A DNA stretch of 64,000 nt from Pseudoalteromonas sp. SMS1 (GTDB lineage Bacteria; Pseudomonadota; Gammaproteobacteria; Enterobacterales; Alteromonadaceae), in assembly GCF_021530565.1 (NCBI RefSeq), contig NZ_JAKGBI010000001.1:248001-312000 (forward strand), read 5' to 3'. The notes beneath the pieces were generated by a model that was not told the DNA's origin, did no database searches, and saw only the letters and a program-made list of their open reading frames with translations. Position numbers and translations under genes: made by a program. Below, piece by piece: positions 54,860 to 64,000 of the stretch. Numbering within the stretch: the stretch's first letter is position 1; each line of letters opens with the position of its first letter.

Positions 54860-55971
54860 AATTTTATCGTTCACTTATCTTACCTTTAGGCTTATATTCC
54901 CTCACTGCCTTAGCCGCTCCGGGGGCACATGGCCCTAATGGCGAACACCTAGCACAATCATCAAATAAAGCGTCTGGCGCTATGGGTCGACAGTCAAATG
55001 GGATTGTTTTTTTGCCAATGCACCATCAAGCATTACTCAGTATTAAAACGCAATTTGTCACTGACACACATGCACAAAGGCATACACAGTTAGACGCCGT
55101 CGTAAAACATCATCCAGACGGTTACGCGAAAATACAATCAAGTAGTGATGGCCGGCTTGATGCATCTTCAGAAGGTATTAGACCCAGCGGTAGCCGTGTA
55201 CAAGCCGGCGATATACTTGGGCTCATTCGATACCAAGACACTGCCTATGAATTCGCAAGCCAAACCAGTGAACTTATCGCTATTAGAAACCAAATTTCTC
55301 AGACTCAACGAGATGTTATACGCTTAAAAACCCTCGGAGAGTTGGCGTCTAAGCAAGGGTTAGAACAACTCGAAACTGAGTTATTCAGTTTGAAGCAACA
55401 GGCAAACGCGTTACAAAGCGGGTTAGAAAAACCCGAGTTTTTAATTGCACCTATATCAGGCGTACTTATCAACCATGATGCATCTAGAGGTCAATGGGTC
55501 GAAGCTGGCGAGACCATTTTTGAAATCATTTCACCCAATCAGTATGTGATCGAAGCCACTACAAGTCATCACCAATTATCTTTGCAAGTAAGCGCGGCCA
55601 ACATTGAAGAGCAACCAAACCTATCTTTGAATTACATTGGTCACGCACCAAAGCAAGTGAACGGCTTAACACTCCTTAATTTTGAACTTGCTGATGACAC
55701 TCACGAGTCGAACCTCTTTGTCGACCAACGAGTTTCATTGAGGGTGCAAACTAACGAAACACGACGGGGCATAATCTTGCCTGAGGATGCCATTGTGCTA
55801 AGTCAAAACAACCTCCCTCAGGTCTGGATAAAACTCTCAGCAGAACAGTTTTTACCTCAGTTAATTCAATATGAATCTCTGCAGCCAGGGTTTGTGCTTG
55901 TAACCCAAGGGTTAGGTGCAGGTAACCGAGTGGTGGTTGAAGGTGCATCACTACTAAATCAGGTGAGATAG
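54856..55971 (+). CDS. RND efflux periplasmic adaptor (membrane fusion protein)
   Basis: The 371-residue protein has a signal peptide, the motif [12 protein letters not shown], and the membrane-fusion layout: a short coiled coil (about 140-190), a lipoyl/barrel-sandwich part ([31 protein letters not shown]) and a beta barrel end. CusB/CzcB-type adaptors link the RND pump to the outer membrane. AAAGGAG precedes the ATG at 54856. Seven bases separate it from the pump gene. Confidence 0.88.
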   Translation: MKFYRSLILPLGLYSLTALAAPGAHGPNGEHLAQSSNKASGAMGRQSNGIVFLPMHHQALLSIKTQFVTDTHAQRHTQLDAVVKHHPDGYAKIQSSSDGRLDASSEGIRPSGSRVQAGDILGLIRYQDTAYEFASQTSELIAIRNQISQTQRDVIRLKTLGELASKQGLEQLETELFSLKQQANALQSGLEKPEFLIAPISGVLINHDASRGQWVEAGETIFEIISPNQYVIEATTSHHQLSLQVSAANIEEQPNLSLNYIGHAPKQVNGLTLLNFELADDTHESNLFVDQRVSLRVQTNETRRGIILPEDAIVLSQNNLPQVWIKLSAEQFLPQLIQYESLQPGFVLVTQGLGAGNRVVVEGASLLNQVR

Positions 55972-55978
55972 ACAAACA

Positions 55979-58900
55979 ATGTTTAATTTATTAGTCAAAT
56001 CAAGTTTAAAGCATCGTTTGGTCGTTTTACTCGTCGCTTGTGTGATGATGATATATGGCGTGATGCAAGGCCAACAGCTACCAATTGATGTTTTTCCCAA
56101 CCTAAACAAGCCGGTGGTTACCGTGCTAACTGAGGCTGGTGGCATGGCACCAGAAGAAGTCGAGCAATTAGTGACTTTCCCTTTAGAAAATCTTTTGAAT
56201 GGAGTAACGGGGGTCACACGCATTCGCTCTACTTCCGGTATTGGTTTATCAATCATTTACATTGAATTCGAGTGGGATACCGATGCCTATCAAAATAGGC
56301 AATTGGTGTCTGAACGATTGGACTTAGCGTCAGAGCAGCTCCCAAATGGCATATCTCCTGTCATGGGCCCTATTTCATCCATCATGGGCGAAGTTATGCT
56401 TATCGCGCTTCCCATTCATGAGGAAGGAAAAACCGATGCTATGAAAGCACGCGAGTATACCGACTTTGTACTTCGGCCAAGAATACTGTCTATTGCAGGT
56501 GTTGCTCAGGTCATTCCCATTGGTGGTGAAGTGCGCCAGCTTAGAGTTTCTCCTGATACCATGCGTATGCGCCAACTTAATATCTCACTGAGTGAACTAC
56601 ACAATGGGCTCGAGGATTTTGCAGCAAACTTTGGAGGTGGTTTTATTGATTTAAACAATCAAGAGTACCTTATACGCCATCAAGGACGTACATTAGACAT
56701 CCGGCACTTACAAAATTTGGCAATTGGCTGGCGAAACGATCGCCCTATTTTGCTCTCAGAAATCGCTCAAGTCAGTTATTCTGCTGCTGAAAAGCGCGGC
56801 GACGGTGGGTTTAACGGCCGTGCAGCGGTTGTTATCAATGTACAAAAGCAGCCTGATGCCGACACCGTTCAACTTACCCAAAAAATAGAAGCTGCGCTAG
56901 AAGAGTTAGAAGCTGGATTACCAAGTGGCCTTGCCCCGCCGCAAATTCTTTTCAGACAAGCTGACTTCATTCAATCTTCCATTGACAACGTCACTGAAGC
57001 TCTTCGAGATGGGGCCATTATGGTTGCGATTGTCTTGTTTTTGTTCCTACTCAGCGCAAAAACTACCATAATCTCATTACTTGCTATTCCCCTCTCTCTT
57101 GCCGTGACCGTGCTAATATTTAATTGGTTAGGGCAGAGCATCAATGTCATGACACTGGGCGGCCTGGCCATTGCAATTGGAGAGCTTGTTGATGACTCAG
57201 TCGTTGATGTCGAAAACATTCTCAGGCGCCTAAAGCAAAACGCACTATTGCAAGCCCCCAAGCCAGTGTTCGAGATAATTTGGCATGCAAGTTTAGAAGT
57301 TAGATCAGGCATTGTTTACGCAACCGCGATTGTCATTTTGGTATTTTTGCCCTTGTTTGCACTCCCCGGCATCGAGGGCCGACTGTTTTCACCACTCGGG
57401 TTAGCCTACATCGTGGCTATTCTTGGTTCATTGCTGGTGTCAATGACCGTCACACCGGTGCTTTGTTACTATCTTCTTCCCAAGGCAAAAGTCGTACACC
57501 AAGGTGATAGTTGGCTCGTAAAAAGACTAAAATCACTGCAAAGTAGATGGATTGACTGGGCTTTAGCTAAAAAGACGAATTACTTAATTGCCTTCACCGG
57601 CGCCATCGCCTTGTTGTCTGCTGTGAGTATTACACAGTTTCCACGCGCTTTTTTGCCCCCCTTCAATGAGGGCTCATTAGTACTTGGAATTATCTTTGAA
57701 CCCGGGACATCTTTGGATGAGTCAAATAGAATGGGACATTTAGCCGAATCCCTATTACTGACGGTCCCCGAGGTCACCCAAGTTGGCAGACGCACTGGTC
57801 GCGCAGAATTAGATGAACACGCTGAGGGCGTCCACGCTTCCGAAGTCGATGTTGATTTGGCCTATTCTGAGCGTTCTCGAGAAGAGGTGCTCACTGAGAT
57901 CCGCGAGAAACTGGCTGTCATTCCAGGACAAGTCGCCATTGGCCAACCAATTTCACATCGTCTTGATCACTTATTATCAGGTGTGAGAGCTCAGCTAGCC
58001 ATCAAACTGTTTGGTGATGATCTTGCGGCTTTACGCATTAGTGCACAAGCGCTTCGCGCTAAACTTGAAGCGGTACCCGGGTTGGTTGATGTCAACATCG
58101 AAAAGCAAGTCTTAATACCTCAACTAAGTATTCGTATAAAGCACACAGCACTTGCACAATATGGACTGACGCCAGGTTCAGCACTGCGTCAACTCAACTT
58201 GCTAACAGAGGGCGTTGAAGTTACTGAGGTGGTAGACGGGGTAAAACGATTTGCATTGGTGTTACGACTCGATGATGCAAAGCGTACGCCGCAAGCACTT
58301 GCCTACACCTTAATCAACTCACCAGCAGGCGCAATCCCAATATCTTATATTGCAGATATAGAATTGCTTGATGGGCCGAACCAAATCTTGAGAGAAAATG
58401 GTCGGCGCCGACTCGTACTATATGCCAATAGCGAAAATGTTGATGTTAAGCAATTGCTCAGCGTTATTCGTGACATTGTTGCAACCCATCAACTACCCGA
58501 TGGCAGTTTCATCCGTTTAGAAGGGCAATTTTTAGCGCAAGAGCAAGCCATGCGCTTGCTAATTGTGTTGTCGGCCTTGTCGTTTGCACTGATTTTTTTA
58601 GTGTTGTACCTGCGTTATAAATCCGTGGTGTTTGCCAGTATTATCATGTGTAGCTTACCGATGGCTCTAATTGGCTCTGTGGTTGCAATGTGGTTAACTT
58701 CCACAGCACTTTCTGTGGCTTCGGTTGTCGGCTTCATTACCTTGACCGGTATTGCAGCGCGCAATGGCATTTTAAAAATTAGCCATTATCTAAACTTAAT
58801 TCGATTTGAGGGTGAGTCATTTAATGCGTCACTTATCAAAAGAGGCGCAAGTGAGCGCCTGTCTCCCGTGCTCATGACATCGATGGTGACTGCATTTGCC

Positions 58901-59089
58901 CTTACTCCTCTACTTTGGGCTGCAGACCAGCCAGGTAAAGAGATTCTGCATCCAGTTGCTATCGTGATATTTTCGGGCTTAGTCAGCTCGACATTACTGG
59001 ACATATTATTAACGCCATTACTGTATTGGAAGTTTGGCAAAAAGCCGACCGAAGTATGGTTGAAAAGCGGCTCTAACAAGTCAATTTAA
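55979..59089 (+). CDS. Heavy-metal RND efflux pump, CusA/CzcA family
   Basis: The 1036-residue protein has 12 helices and two large periplasmic loops, with [28 protein letters not shown] and [13 protein letters not shown] in the first loop. The helix-4 metal motif reads [15 protein letters not shown] (near residues 398-412), with the conserved Asp and Glu of heavy-metal pumps but Ala where CzcA has Asp402, as in CusA. The [22 protein letters not shown] segment of the second loop fits the CusA/CzcA family. Metal choice (Cu, Ag, Zn, Cd or Co) cannot be told. No outer-membrane channel gene is adjacent. Confidence 0.92.
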   Translation: MFNLLVKSSLKHRLVVLLVACVMMIYGVMQGQQLPIDVFPNLNKPVVTVLTEAGGMAPEEVEQLVTFPLENLLNGVTGVTRIRSTSGIGLSIIYIEFEWDTDAYQNRQLVSERLDLASEQLPNGISPVMGPISSIMGEVMLIALPIHEEGKTDAMKAREYTDFVLRPRILSIAGVAQVIPIGGEVRQLRVSPDTMRMRQLNISLSELHNGLEDFAANFGGGFIDLNNQEYLIRHQGRTLDIRHLQNLAIGWRNDRPILLSEIAQVSYSAAEKRGDGGFNGRAAVVINVQKQPDADTVQLTQKIEAALEELEAGLPSGLAPPQILFRQADFIQSSIDNVTEALRDGAIMVAIVLFLFLLSAKTTIISLLAIPLSLAVTVLIFNWLGQSINVMTLGGLAIAIGELVDDSVVDVENILRRLKQNALLQAPKPVFEIIWHASLEVRSGIVYATAIVILVFLPLFALPGIEGRLFSPLGLAYIVAILGSLLVSMTVTPVLCYYLLPKAKVVHQGDSWLVKRLKSLQSRWIDWALAKKTNYLIAFTGAIALLSAVSITQFPRAFLPPFNEGSLVLGIIFEPGTSLDESNRMGHLAESLLLTVPEVTQVGRRTGRAELDEHAEGVHASEVDVDLAYSERSREEVLTEIREKLAVIPGQVAIGQPISHRLDHLLSGVRAQLAIKLFGDDLAALRISAQALRAKLEAVPGLVDVNIEKQVLIPQLSIRIKHTALAQYGLTPGSALRQLNLLTEGVEVTEVVDGVKRFALVLRLDDAKRTPQALAYTLINSPAGAIPISYIADIELLDGPNQILRENGRRRLVLYANSENVDVKQLLSVIRDIVATHQLPDGSFIRLEGQFLAQEQAMRLLIVLSALSFALIFLVLYLRYKSVVFASIIMCSLPMALIGSVVAMWLTSTALSVASVVGFITLTGIAARNGILKISHYLNLIRFEGESFNASLIKRGASERLSPVLMTSMVTAFALTPLLWAADQPGKEILHPVAIVIFSGLVSSTLLDILLTPLLYWKFGKKPTEVWLKSGSNKSI

Positions 59090-59158
59090 CGGGTCTTTAC
59101 AGCAACACCTACAAAAATAAGTATGCTGAAAATACATTACTTTATAAGAGAGAAAATA

Positions 59159-59533
59159 ATGAAAACACCTATTATTACCGCGATTTTACTAACACTGATT
59201 ACATTGGTTATTACCCCACATGTTAGCGCACATGGCAGTGCCCATCCACGCCATGGTGGTGTCGTTAAAATAGCCCATGAAATGGAATTTGAGCTGGTGC
59301 GTGAAAAAGCAGGTACAGCCCTTTATTTACGTGACCATGGTAAACCTTATTTCACTGCCCAGCTAACGGGAAAGATCACAATACTTGCATCGGGCAAGAA
59401 ATCAGACGCCCCATTCACATCCGCGGGGGATAACAAGATGACAGCCAATATTAGTATTCCTGATGGCGCCAAAGTACTTGTAAACATCAAAGAGCAAGGG
59501 CACCACGCCGTTACAGTGCGTTACACATTCTAA
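59159..59533 (+). CDS. Small exported His-rich protein, end of the metal-efflux cluster
   Basis: The 124-residue protein has a signal peptide (to VSA) and a His-containing start (HGSAHPRHGGVVKIAHEMEFE) followed by a small beta domain. It may bind metal in the periplasm like other small partners of the pump. ATG 59159 has AGAGAG about eight bases before; the 136-residue reading is an extension. It lies 69 bases after the pump gene. Confidence 0.65.
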   Translation: MKTPIITAILLTLITLVITPHVSAHGSAHPRHGGVVKIAHEMEFELVREKAGTALYLRDHGKPYFTAQLTGKITILASGKKSDAPFTSAGDNKMTANISIPDGAKVLVNIKEQGHHAVTVRYTF

Positions 59534-59626
59534 ATAAGTACTGAAGTAGTGCCTTGGCTGAGGTTCAAGGTACTACCACACTATATACATCAACTTATTG
59601 TCTTAAGTAATGACAGTTAAGCCTGC

Positions 59627-60439
59627 TTAAAGCTTGGTATCCATTAACTGCTTCACAACGTCTGTCCACTTTCGAATGTACTGATCAACTTGGTCTTGTT
59701 GTTGTAATGAGAGTGTTTCGCGAAGATCCAACATGAGCTTGACTTGCTTTTCTATCCATTGTGCTCTTACACGCTTAATGTGACTCGGCGCGTCATGGAT
59801 TGAGTTGAAAACATAACCACCAAGCAATGCTTTTTGTTGCTCGTTCAATGCTTGTTCAACTGCCAATAAAGATTCAATTTTTTCAATTCTCTTTTGGGTA
59901 TGTAAATGCCATACCTCTCTGTAATATTCTGTATCGTCTAAGTACTGTGTCACCAGTTTTTGTTGACTCGGCGTAAGCGTTCCCAATATATCTTCAAACC
60001 GCTCCAGTGCCCTTTCTAGTCTCTCGGTATTTTTCGTACGCTCTTGTGCACGTTTTTTTAAAGCAGCGATAAAATCCGCTTTTTGTTGGGTGTTTAAGCC
60101 GTGTAACAAACTTGTGGTAGGTGCACTGATACTCAATGATAAGTCAGACCAATGCGTTTGCATGTCCTCGCTGAGGCTAACGATTTGCGCGTAGCTTAAA
60201 ATACGCCAATTTCCCTCAAGCACCGTCAACCACCTTAAATACAGGGGCATATGCTCTTTTTGATGCATCACTTGAAAGTTGCTAAATGAGCCTAAAAAGA
60301 ATTGTGTTTGTTCATCATTGAGCTCTACAAGCTCCTCCAATCGGTTTAAAGCCAACCGATCTGCATTTTTGTATACGGTTTCGTAAAAGCAACCACTCAA
60401 CGTGAGTACCGCAAATAATGCGAGTAAATATTTTTTCAT
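59627..60439 (-). CDS. DUF6279-type lipoprotein, probably iron-regulated
   Basis: The 270-residue protein has a lipobox (LTLSGC) and a helical DUF6279-like body with YKNADRLALNRLEELVELNDEQ near the start. Function unknown. ATG 60439 has GGGG just before. A strong Fur box (60490-60508) and a weaker one (60452-60470) lie upstream, so iron control is likely. It is divergent from the predicted small RNA. Confidence 0.83.
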   Translation of the reverse strand: MKKYLLALFAVLTLSGCFYETVYKNADRLALNRLEELVELNDEQTQFFLGSFSNFQVMHQKEHMPLYLRWLTVLEGNWRILSYAQIVSLSEDMQTHWSDLSLSISAPTTSLLHGLNTQQKADFIAALKKRAQERTKNTERLERALERFEDILGTLTPSQQKLVTQYLDDTEYYREVWHLHTQKRIEKIESLLAVEQALNEQQKALLGGYVFNSIHDAPSHIKRVRAQWIEKQVKLMLDLRETLSLQQQDQVDQYIRKWTDVVKQLMDTKL

Positions 60440-60451
60440 TAAACCCCAAAT

Positions 60452-60470
60452 ACAATTAGTTATCATTTTC
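60452..60470 (-). promoter_or_regulatory. Weak Fur-like site upstream of DUF6279 gene
   Basis: Minus strand GAAAATGATAACTAATTGT matches the Fur consensus at 12 of 19 positions. It lies 13-31 bases before the start of the DUF6279 gene. Confidence 0.4.
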
Positions 60471-60472
60471 AG

Positions 60473-60501
60473 TTGACAAGCAGCGAGAAGTTATTGATAA
60501 T
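60473..60501 (+). promoter_or_regulatory. Sigma-70 promoter of the RyhB-like RNA
   Basis: TTGACA (60473-60478) and GATAAT (60496-60501) are spaced by exactly 17 bases. The -10 is inside the Fur box, and transcription would start at 60508-60510. Confidence 0.8.
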
Positions 60502-60508
60502 CATTCTC
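60490..60508. promoter_or_regulatory. Fur box
   Basis: GTTATTGATAATCATTCTC matches the 19-base Fur consensus at 16 positions and covers the -10 of the small-RNA promoter. It also lies 51 bases before the DUF6279 gene. Confidence 0.8.
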
Positions 60509-60670
60509 AATGAAACTTGGTGATCAGTATACGCATTTAGCGCTGTGTTTCATTACTGTGAGTAAACTACTCGACCCAGTTTATTCACATACTCATTTAC
60601 TTGCTACATTACATTGCTCATATCGGTGACGGTTGATATGAAACTAAAAAGCCCTTTAAGGGCTTTTTTT
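60509..60670 (+). ncRNA. ryhB: RyhB-like iron-responsive small RNA
   Basis: A Fur-controlled sigma-70 promoter points into a stretch of about 160 bases that ends in a clear intrinsic terminator (60647-60670) with seven T. In the RNA the bases ACATTGCTCA (60611-60620) equal the core of E. coli RyhB, which pairs with target mRNAs. RyhB is made under iron starvation and, with Hfq, lowers expression of iron-using proteins; Shewanella RyhB is about the same length. Outside the core the similarity is not obvious. A 39-codon frame begins at the start of the RNA but has no ribosome-binding site. Confidence 0.75.
60647..60670 (+). terminator. Rho-independent terminator of the small RNA
   Basis: AAAAGCCC (60647-60654) pairs with GGGCTTTT (60660-60667), loop TTTAA, followed by T residues. 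No protein gene on this strand precedes it within 1.1 kb, which supports an RNA gene. Confidence 0.88.
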
Positions 60671-60761
60671 ATTTCCCTTCAAAAGCTTATAATCTAAACT
60701 GGTAAATTGCACTAGGTGCATTAAACTAAATTTATCCCCCTGTGCTATAAGGAGAAACGCC

Positions 60762-61490
60762 ATGTGGCAAAAAATAACTCGAACCTTTGTGTTAGCGGGG
60801 CTTATTACTTGCTCTGCACCTTCCCTCGCGACCTTAGAAGAAGGTATCGCCGCTGCCAATATGGGAAAATTCGATGTAGCCCTGAAAGAGTTTAGATATC
60901 TAGTGGATATGGGCTATGCGCCAGGAATGTATGAACTGGCCAAAATGTATGATGGCGGCTACGGTGTACCAAAAGATCCTAGAAAAGCAGCCGAATTGTT
61001 ACAACGCGCAGTGAAACTAGGCAGCTCTGATGCCATGTTTGCTTTAGCGGTTATGTACGAAGATGGTCGAGGCGTTAAGCTCGACAAACAAAAAGCAGTT
61101 GACTTGTTTACTCAAGCAGCGAAAAAGAACCTGCCAGCAGCCCAATACAATTTAGGTGTTATGTATGCAAATGGTGATGGTGTTACTCAAGATTACCTAG
61201 AAGCGCGTTTCTGGTATGAACGCGCAGCTGCCAATAACTATACATTGGCCATGTTTAATCTTGCGTTGCTGTATTATCAAGGGTTAGGAGTTCAGAAAAA
61301 CATTGAGCGTTCATATATTTGGAATACTTTGGCGGAGTTCAATGGTTATCAACCAGCAGCAGAAAGCCGCCAACTAGACGAACAGAGTATGTCTCGCTCT
61401 CAAATCGAGAGAGGACAAAAAATCGCGAATGAAATCTACCATAAAATTCAAGCTCGTACTTATATCGCAGGTAGTGGGTTTGCTCAATAA
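60762..61490 (+). CDS. Sel1-repeat exported protein
   Basis: The 242-residue protein has a signal peptide (to about residue 23) and four Sel1-like repeats (AMFALAVMYEDGRGVKLDKQKAVDLFTQAA, AQYNLGVMYANGDGVTQDYLEARFWYERAA and others). Such repeats mediate protein contacts. AAGGAG precedes the ATG. A TATAAT (60688-60693) lies 74 bases before it. It follows the small RNA terminator by 91 bases. Partner unknown. Confidence 0.9.
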   Translation: MWQKITRTFVLAGLITCSAPSLATLEEGIAAANMGKFDVALKEFRYLVDMGYAPGMYELAKMYDGGYGVPKDPRKAAELLQRAVKLGSSDAMFALAVMYEDGRGVKLDKQKAVDLFTQAAKKNLPAAQYNLGVMYANGDGVTQDYLEARFWYERAAANNYTLAMFNLALLYYQGLGVQKNIERSYIWNTLAEFNGYQPAAESRQLDEQSMSRSQIERGQKIANEIYHKIQARTYIAGSGFAQ

Positions 61491-61510
61491 AGCGTAGTTG
61501 TCCTGAAAAT

Positions 61511-62905
61511 TTATCTTAAATACAGCCATGTTAAAATCTTGCCGATGACATGGCGGTATTTACTTAACATTTTACTTCGCCATATGTGGTCACTTGAGCT
61601 AAAGATCCCCTTTCCATGACTAAATGTTTTGAACCCCTCGATAGCATGATACTGTCCAAATCCCGAACTACCTACTCCACCAAATGGTAGATCAGCAACC
61701 GCCACATGCAAAAGCATGTCATTAATACTCAAATTGCCACATGCCATCCTATATTTAATATCATTTTGAGCGCATTTATTACTCGTATACAGATAGCATG
61801 CGAGTGGCGTTTCAGTGCACCTAATGATGCTATTAGCATGCTCTAAGTCTGTCACTCTAAAAATACTCAACACCGGACCAAACACTTCCTCTTGCATCAC
61901 TTTTAAACTTCTTGTTGGCTCAAAAACAAGGTGCATACCAAAATCATCAGAAGCCGTCATTTCAAGCGGTTTTGAATGCCACACCTCTACACCTTTCGAT
62001 TTTGCCTGCTCAAGCATCCCAACAAGCCTTTGCTTATGTTTATCATTTAATAGACCTGTATCAGTTTTAGGCTTGGCTTGGTCGCTGCTAAAAGATTCTT
62101 TTAACTTTTCAACAAACTGCTCGTAAACAGCTTGATGTACTAGCACATAATCAGGTGCTACACAGATTTGACCACCATTCATCCGCTTTGCAAAAGCGAT
62201 ATCTAATACGGCTTTTTCTATATTTGCATCGTTTAAAATAATGGCTGGTGATTTACCACCCAGTTCAAGTGTGCAAGGTATAAGGCGGCTGGCACATGCC
62301 TGATAAACTAGCCTTCCCACATGGGTTGAGCCGGTAAAAAACATATGGTCAAAAGGTAATTCACTAAAGTGCCCACTGACTTCAGCTCCTCCCTCCACGA
62401 CGATGCAATCTTGCTCTAAGCAAGCCAAAATGGATTTGATGACCTTATTCACGCATGGGGTGTATTCGCTCAGCTTAACCATGACTTTATTGCCCGCAGC
62501 AATTGCAGTTGCCAATGGCACTAATGAAAGTTGTACTGGGTAATTCCAAGGTGCGATGATACCGACAACTCCTTTTGGCACATATTCAACATAGGTCTTT
62601 GATGGGAAGAATTCGATGCCGGCGCTGCGTTGGTCGGGTTTCATCCATTGATGGAGATTGCGGCTAATATGTCCGATATGGTTCACCGCGGGGACCATAT
62701 CCGCCATAACAGTATCAAATTCAGCACGATGACTAAAATCTGATTGCGCCGCAACAACTAACTCATCTTTGTTCTGTATGATAGCAGACTTCAGTGCAGC
62801 TAATTTTTCAACTCTCAATGCACAGGATGTGTAAGGCTGTGCCAAAAAGGCTGCTTTTAGTCTAAACAGTGCTTGTTCTAATGCGGAATCATGCTCGGGT
62901 TTCAC
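61511..62905 (-). CDS. Coniferyl-aldehyde-type dehydrogenase
   Basis: The 464-residue protein is an NAD(P)-dependent aldehyde dehydrogenase with PWNYPVQL, FTGSTHVGR, the general base Glu in LELGGKSPA and the nucleophile Cys in GGQICVAPDY. The C-terminal hydrophobic part (SKYRHVIGKILTWLYLR) is like that of coniferyl-aldehyde dehydrogenases and fatty ALDHs. Length normal. Substrate probably an aromatic or long-chain aldehyde. Monocistronic. Confidence 0.9.
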   Translation of the reverse strand: MKPEHDSALEQALFRLKAAFLAQPYTSCALRVEKLAALKSAIIQNKDELVVAAQSDFSHRAEFDTVMADMVPAVNHIGHISRNLHQWMKPDQRSAGIEFFPSKTYVEYVPKGVVGIIAPWNYPVQLSLVPLATAIAAGNKVMVKLSEYTPCVNKVIKSILACLEQDCIVVEGGAEVSGHFSELPFDHMFFTGSTHVGRLVYQACASRLIPCTLELGGKSPAIILNDANIEKAVLDIAFAKRMNGGQICVAPDYVLVHQAVYEQFVEKLKESFSSDQAKPKTDTGLLNDKHKQRLVGMLEQAKSKGVEVWHSKPLEMTASDDFGMHLVFEPTRSLKVMQEEVFGPVLSIFRVTDLEHANSIIRCTETPLACYLYTSNKCAQNDIKYRMACGNLSINDMLLHVAVADLPFGGVGSSGFGQYHAIEGFKTFSHGKGIFSSSDHIWRSKMLSKYRHVIGKILTWLYLR

Positions 62906-63125
62906 TGACGTGCCCTCGTTTTTGTGGTTTCCAAGCTTTGCATGTTAGTGTTACCAAGTTGCGAAACTAATTTGAAGACACATGCCATAAGCACTGACGT
63001 GCCATCTTTATTTAACTACCCAGCATAGTATCAAAGAAGCTTAGAAACCACCAACTTGTTAAATCAATGTTATAACTAGTATGCCACGAAAGCGGAATAA
63101 AGCGACAAATTCAATAGAAGCGCCG

Positions 63126-63152
63126 TAGCACAGCCTATTTCATGCTGCGCTA
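63126..63152 (-). terminator. Imperfect hairpin after the SLC13-type gene
   Basis: TAGCACAGC pairs with GCTGCGCTA (one A-C mismatch) around nine bases. It lies 17 bases after the transporter stop. Confidence 0.5.
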
Positions 63153-63168
63153 TAACATGCAGACAACA

Positions 63169-64000
63169 CTAAAATACAAAAACCCACTTAGCGACTGTGA
63201 GCGTCAAGATACTGATCATAGTGATAGCGATTAAGTTCAATACGAAGCCCGCTTTAACCATATCGCGTATTTTAATTTCTCCTGAGCCAAAAACAATTGC
63301 ATTTGGAGGCGTCGCAACAGGCATCATAAATGCGCAGCTAGCAGCCATCGCAGCAGGGATAATCCAAATAAGCGGTGTGCCAGTTACCTGTTCAGCCACA
63401 GGGCCAAGCAAAGGTAAAAAGCCTGCTGCAGTGGCTGTATTGCTTGTCAATTCTGTTAGAAATGTTATCAGTGCCGCAACAGCTATGACACCCAATACAA
63501 TTGGGATGGCGCTTGCACCTGCCAACAAATTTGCAATGTACTCGGCTAACCCTGAGCCTTTGATTTGACTCGCTAACGTCAAGCCCCCTCCAAACAGCAA
63601 CAGTATTCCCCAAGGGACATCTTTTGCCGCAGCCCAATCCATCACTTTTTCTTTACCATCTTTGCTTGCAGGTAACACAAATAACAAAATAGACGCAGCA
63701 ATGGCGATGCCTGTATCGGTAATATCCAGGCCTGTCCAAGTTTGCAAATATGGCCGCAGTAACCAGCCAAACACGGCAAACAGAAATACAAACAGCACAT
63801 TCTTTTGCGCAATTGACATCCTACCAAGCGCAGACAATTGAGAAGCGAAAATCTCCGATAATGCTGAGCTATTTTCTTGCTTAGACAGTTTAAATGCAAA
63901 CTTTGTTAACCATATCCAGCAAAGTAAAATCATACCAAATGTAAACGGAACGGCCACTATCATCCATTGAGCAAAACCTATTTTAATTTGATAGTTATCC
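63169..64000 (-). CDS. SLC13/DASS-type sodium-coupled transporter (cut by window end)
   Basis: The frame stays open to base 64000, so the N-terminus is outside. The visible 277 residues show many helices, the SNTATAAGFLPLLGP motif and the ATPPNAIVFGSG motif, which bind sodium and carboxylate in the DASS family. Substrates are di- or tricarboxylates such as succinate or citrate, or sulfate. ATG 63963 is internal. Next gene upstream not seen. Confidence 0.85.
   Translation of the reverse strand, partial: DNYQIKIGFAQWMIVAVPFTFGMILLCWIWLTKFAFKLSKQENSSALSEIFASQLSALGRMSIAQKNVLFVFLFAVFGWLLRPYLQTWTGLDITDTGIAIAASILLFVLPASKDGKEKVMDWAAAKDVPWGILLLFGGGLTLASQIKGSGLAEYIANLLAGASAIPIVLGVIAVAALITFLTELTSNTATAAGFLPLLGPVAEQVTGTPLIWIIPAAMAASCAFMMPVATPPNAIVFGSGEIKIRDMVKAGFVLNLIAITMISILTLTVAKWVFVF

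Noticed and set aside
1..64000. CRISPR arrays, insertion sequences, integrases, tRNA or rRNA genes
   Set aside because: None seen on reading both strands; no transposase or direct-repeat array in the predicted proteins or gaps.

Overview
The window looks like chromosomal DNA of a marine gammaproteobacterium of the Alteromonadales, most likely Pseudoalteromonas or a close relative. The reasons are the low-to-moderate GC content, a pqiABC set, Zn-independent L31/L36 paralogues, Oar-type and siderophore-type TonB receptors, secreted S8 and M16 peptidases, a GlyGly-CTERM (rhombosortase) tail, and small families such as VF530, TIGR02647, DUF1496 and DUF6279. No phage, insertion sequence, integron, CRISPR array, tRNA or rRNA was seen. 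The genus is an inference from gene content.

Layout. 1-4.7 kb: the end of a ZapE/AFG1-like ATPase gene, an RhlE-type RNA helicase whose leader carries a hairpin, a dapA whose product looks like plant DHDPS, two unknown genes, and the stand-by ribosomal protein genes rpmE2-rpmJ2 behind Zur/Fur-like sites. 4.8-14.4 kb: secreted and surface functions, namely a 1346-residue BNR/cadherin-like exoprotein, a TonB receptor, a cytochrome b562-like protein, an orphan periplasmic binding protein and an S8 protease with PKD and chitin-binding modules. 14.4-23 kb: a DMT transporter, a kinase-like phosphotransferase, fadE with a FadR-like operator, ybaK, and dnaKJ behind a sigma-32-type promoter. 23-31 kb: a thioesterase, pqiABC, a GNAT enzyme and an M16 lipoprotein protease. 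31-40 kb: a UshA-type nucleotidase, a two-gene unit of unknown function (PhnD-like binding protein plus membrane protein), an S1/P1 nuclease next to an Oar-like TonB receptor, and a secreted unknown.

40-53 kb: tyrosine catabolism (hmgA, maiA) divergent from a MarR regulator with a palindrome between them, several small conserved genes, an arginase-family hydrolase, udp and cdd (convergent), ppc, and an SDR/flavin-reductase pair. 53.8-59.5 kb: a heavy-metal RND efflux cluster with repeated His-containing motifs and no outer-membrane channel gene. 59.6-64 kb: a DUF6279 lipoprotein, a predicted Fur-repressed RyhB-like small RNA (60509-60670), a Sel1-repeat protein, a coniferyl-aldehyde-type dehydrogenase and a partial SLC13-type transporter.

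The most notable observation is the RyhB-like RNA. A near-perfect sigma-70 promoter (TTGACA-17-GATAAT) has its -10 inside a 16/19 Fur box, an intrinsic terminator lies about 160 nt downstream, no convincing protein is encoded between them, and the transcript contains the ten-base RyhB core ACATTGCTCA. Metal control also recurs: Zur/Fur-like sites at rpmE2, Fur boxes at the sRNA and DUF6279 gene, and the metal efflux cluster. Nucleic-acid and nucleoside scavenging is another theme (S1/P1 nuclease, UshA, udp, cdd).
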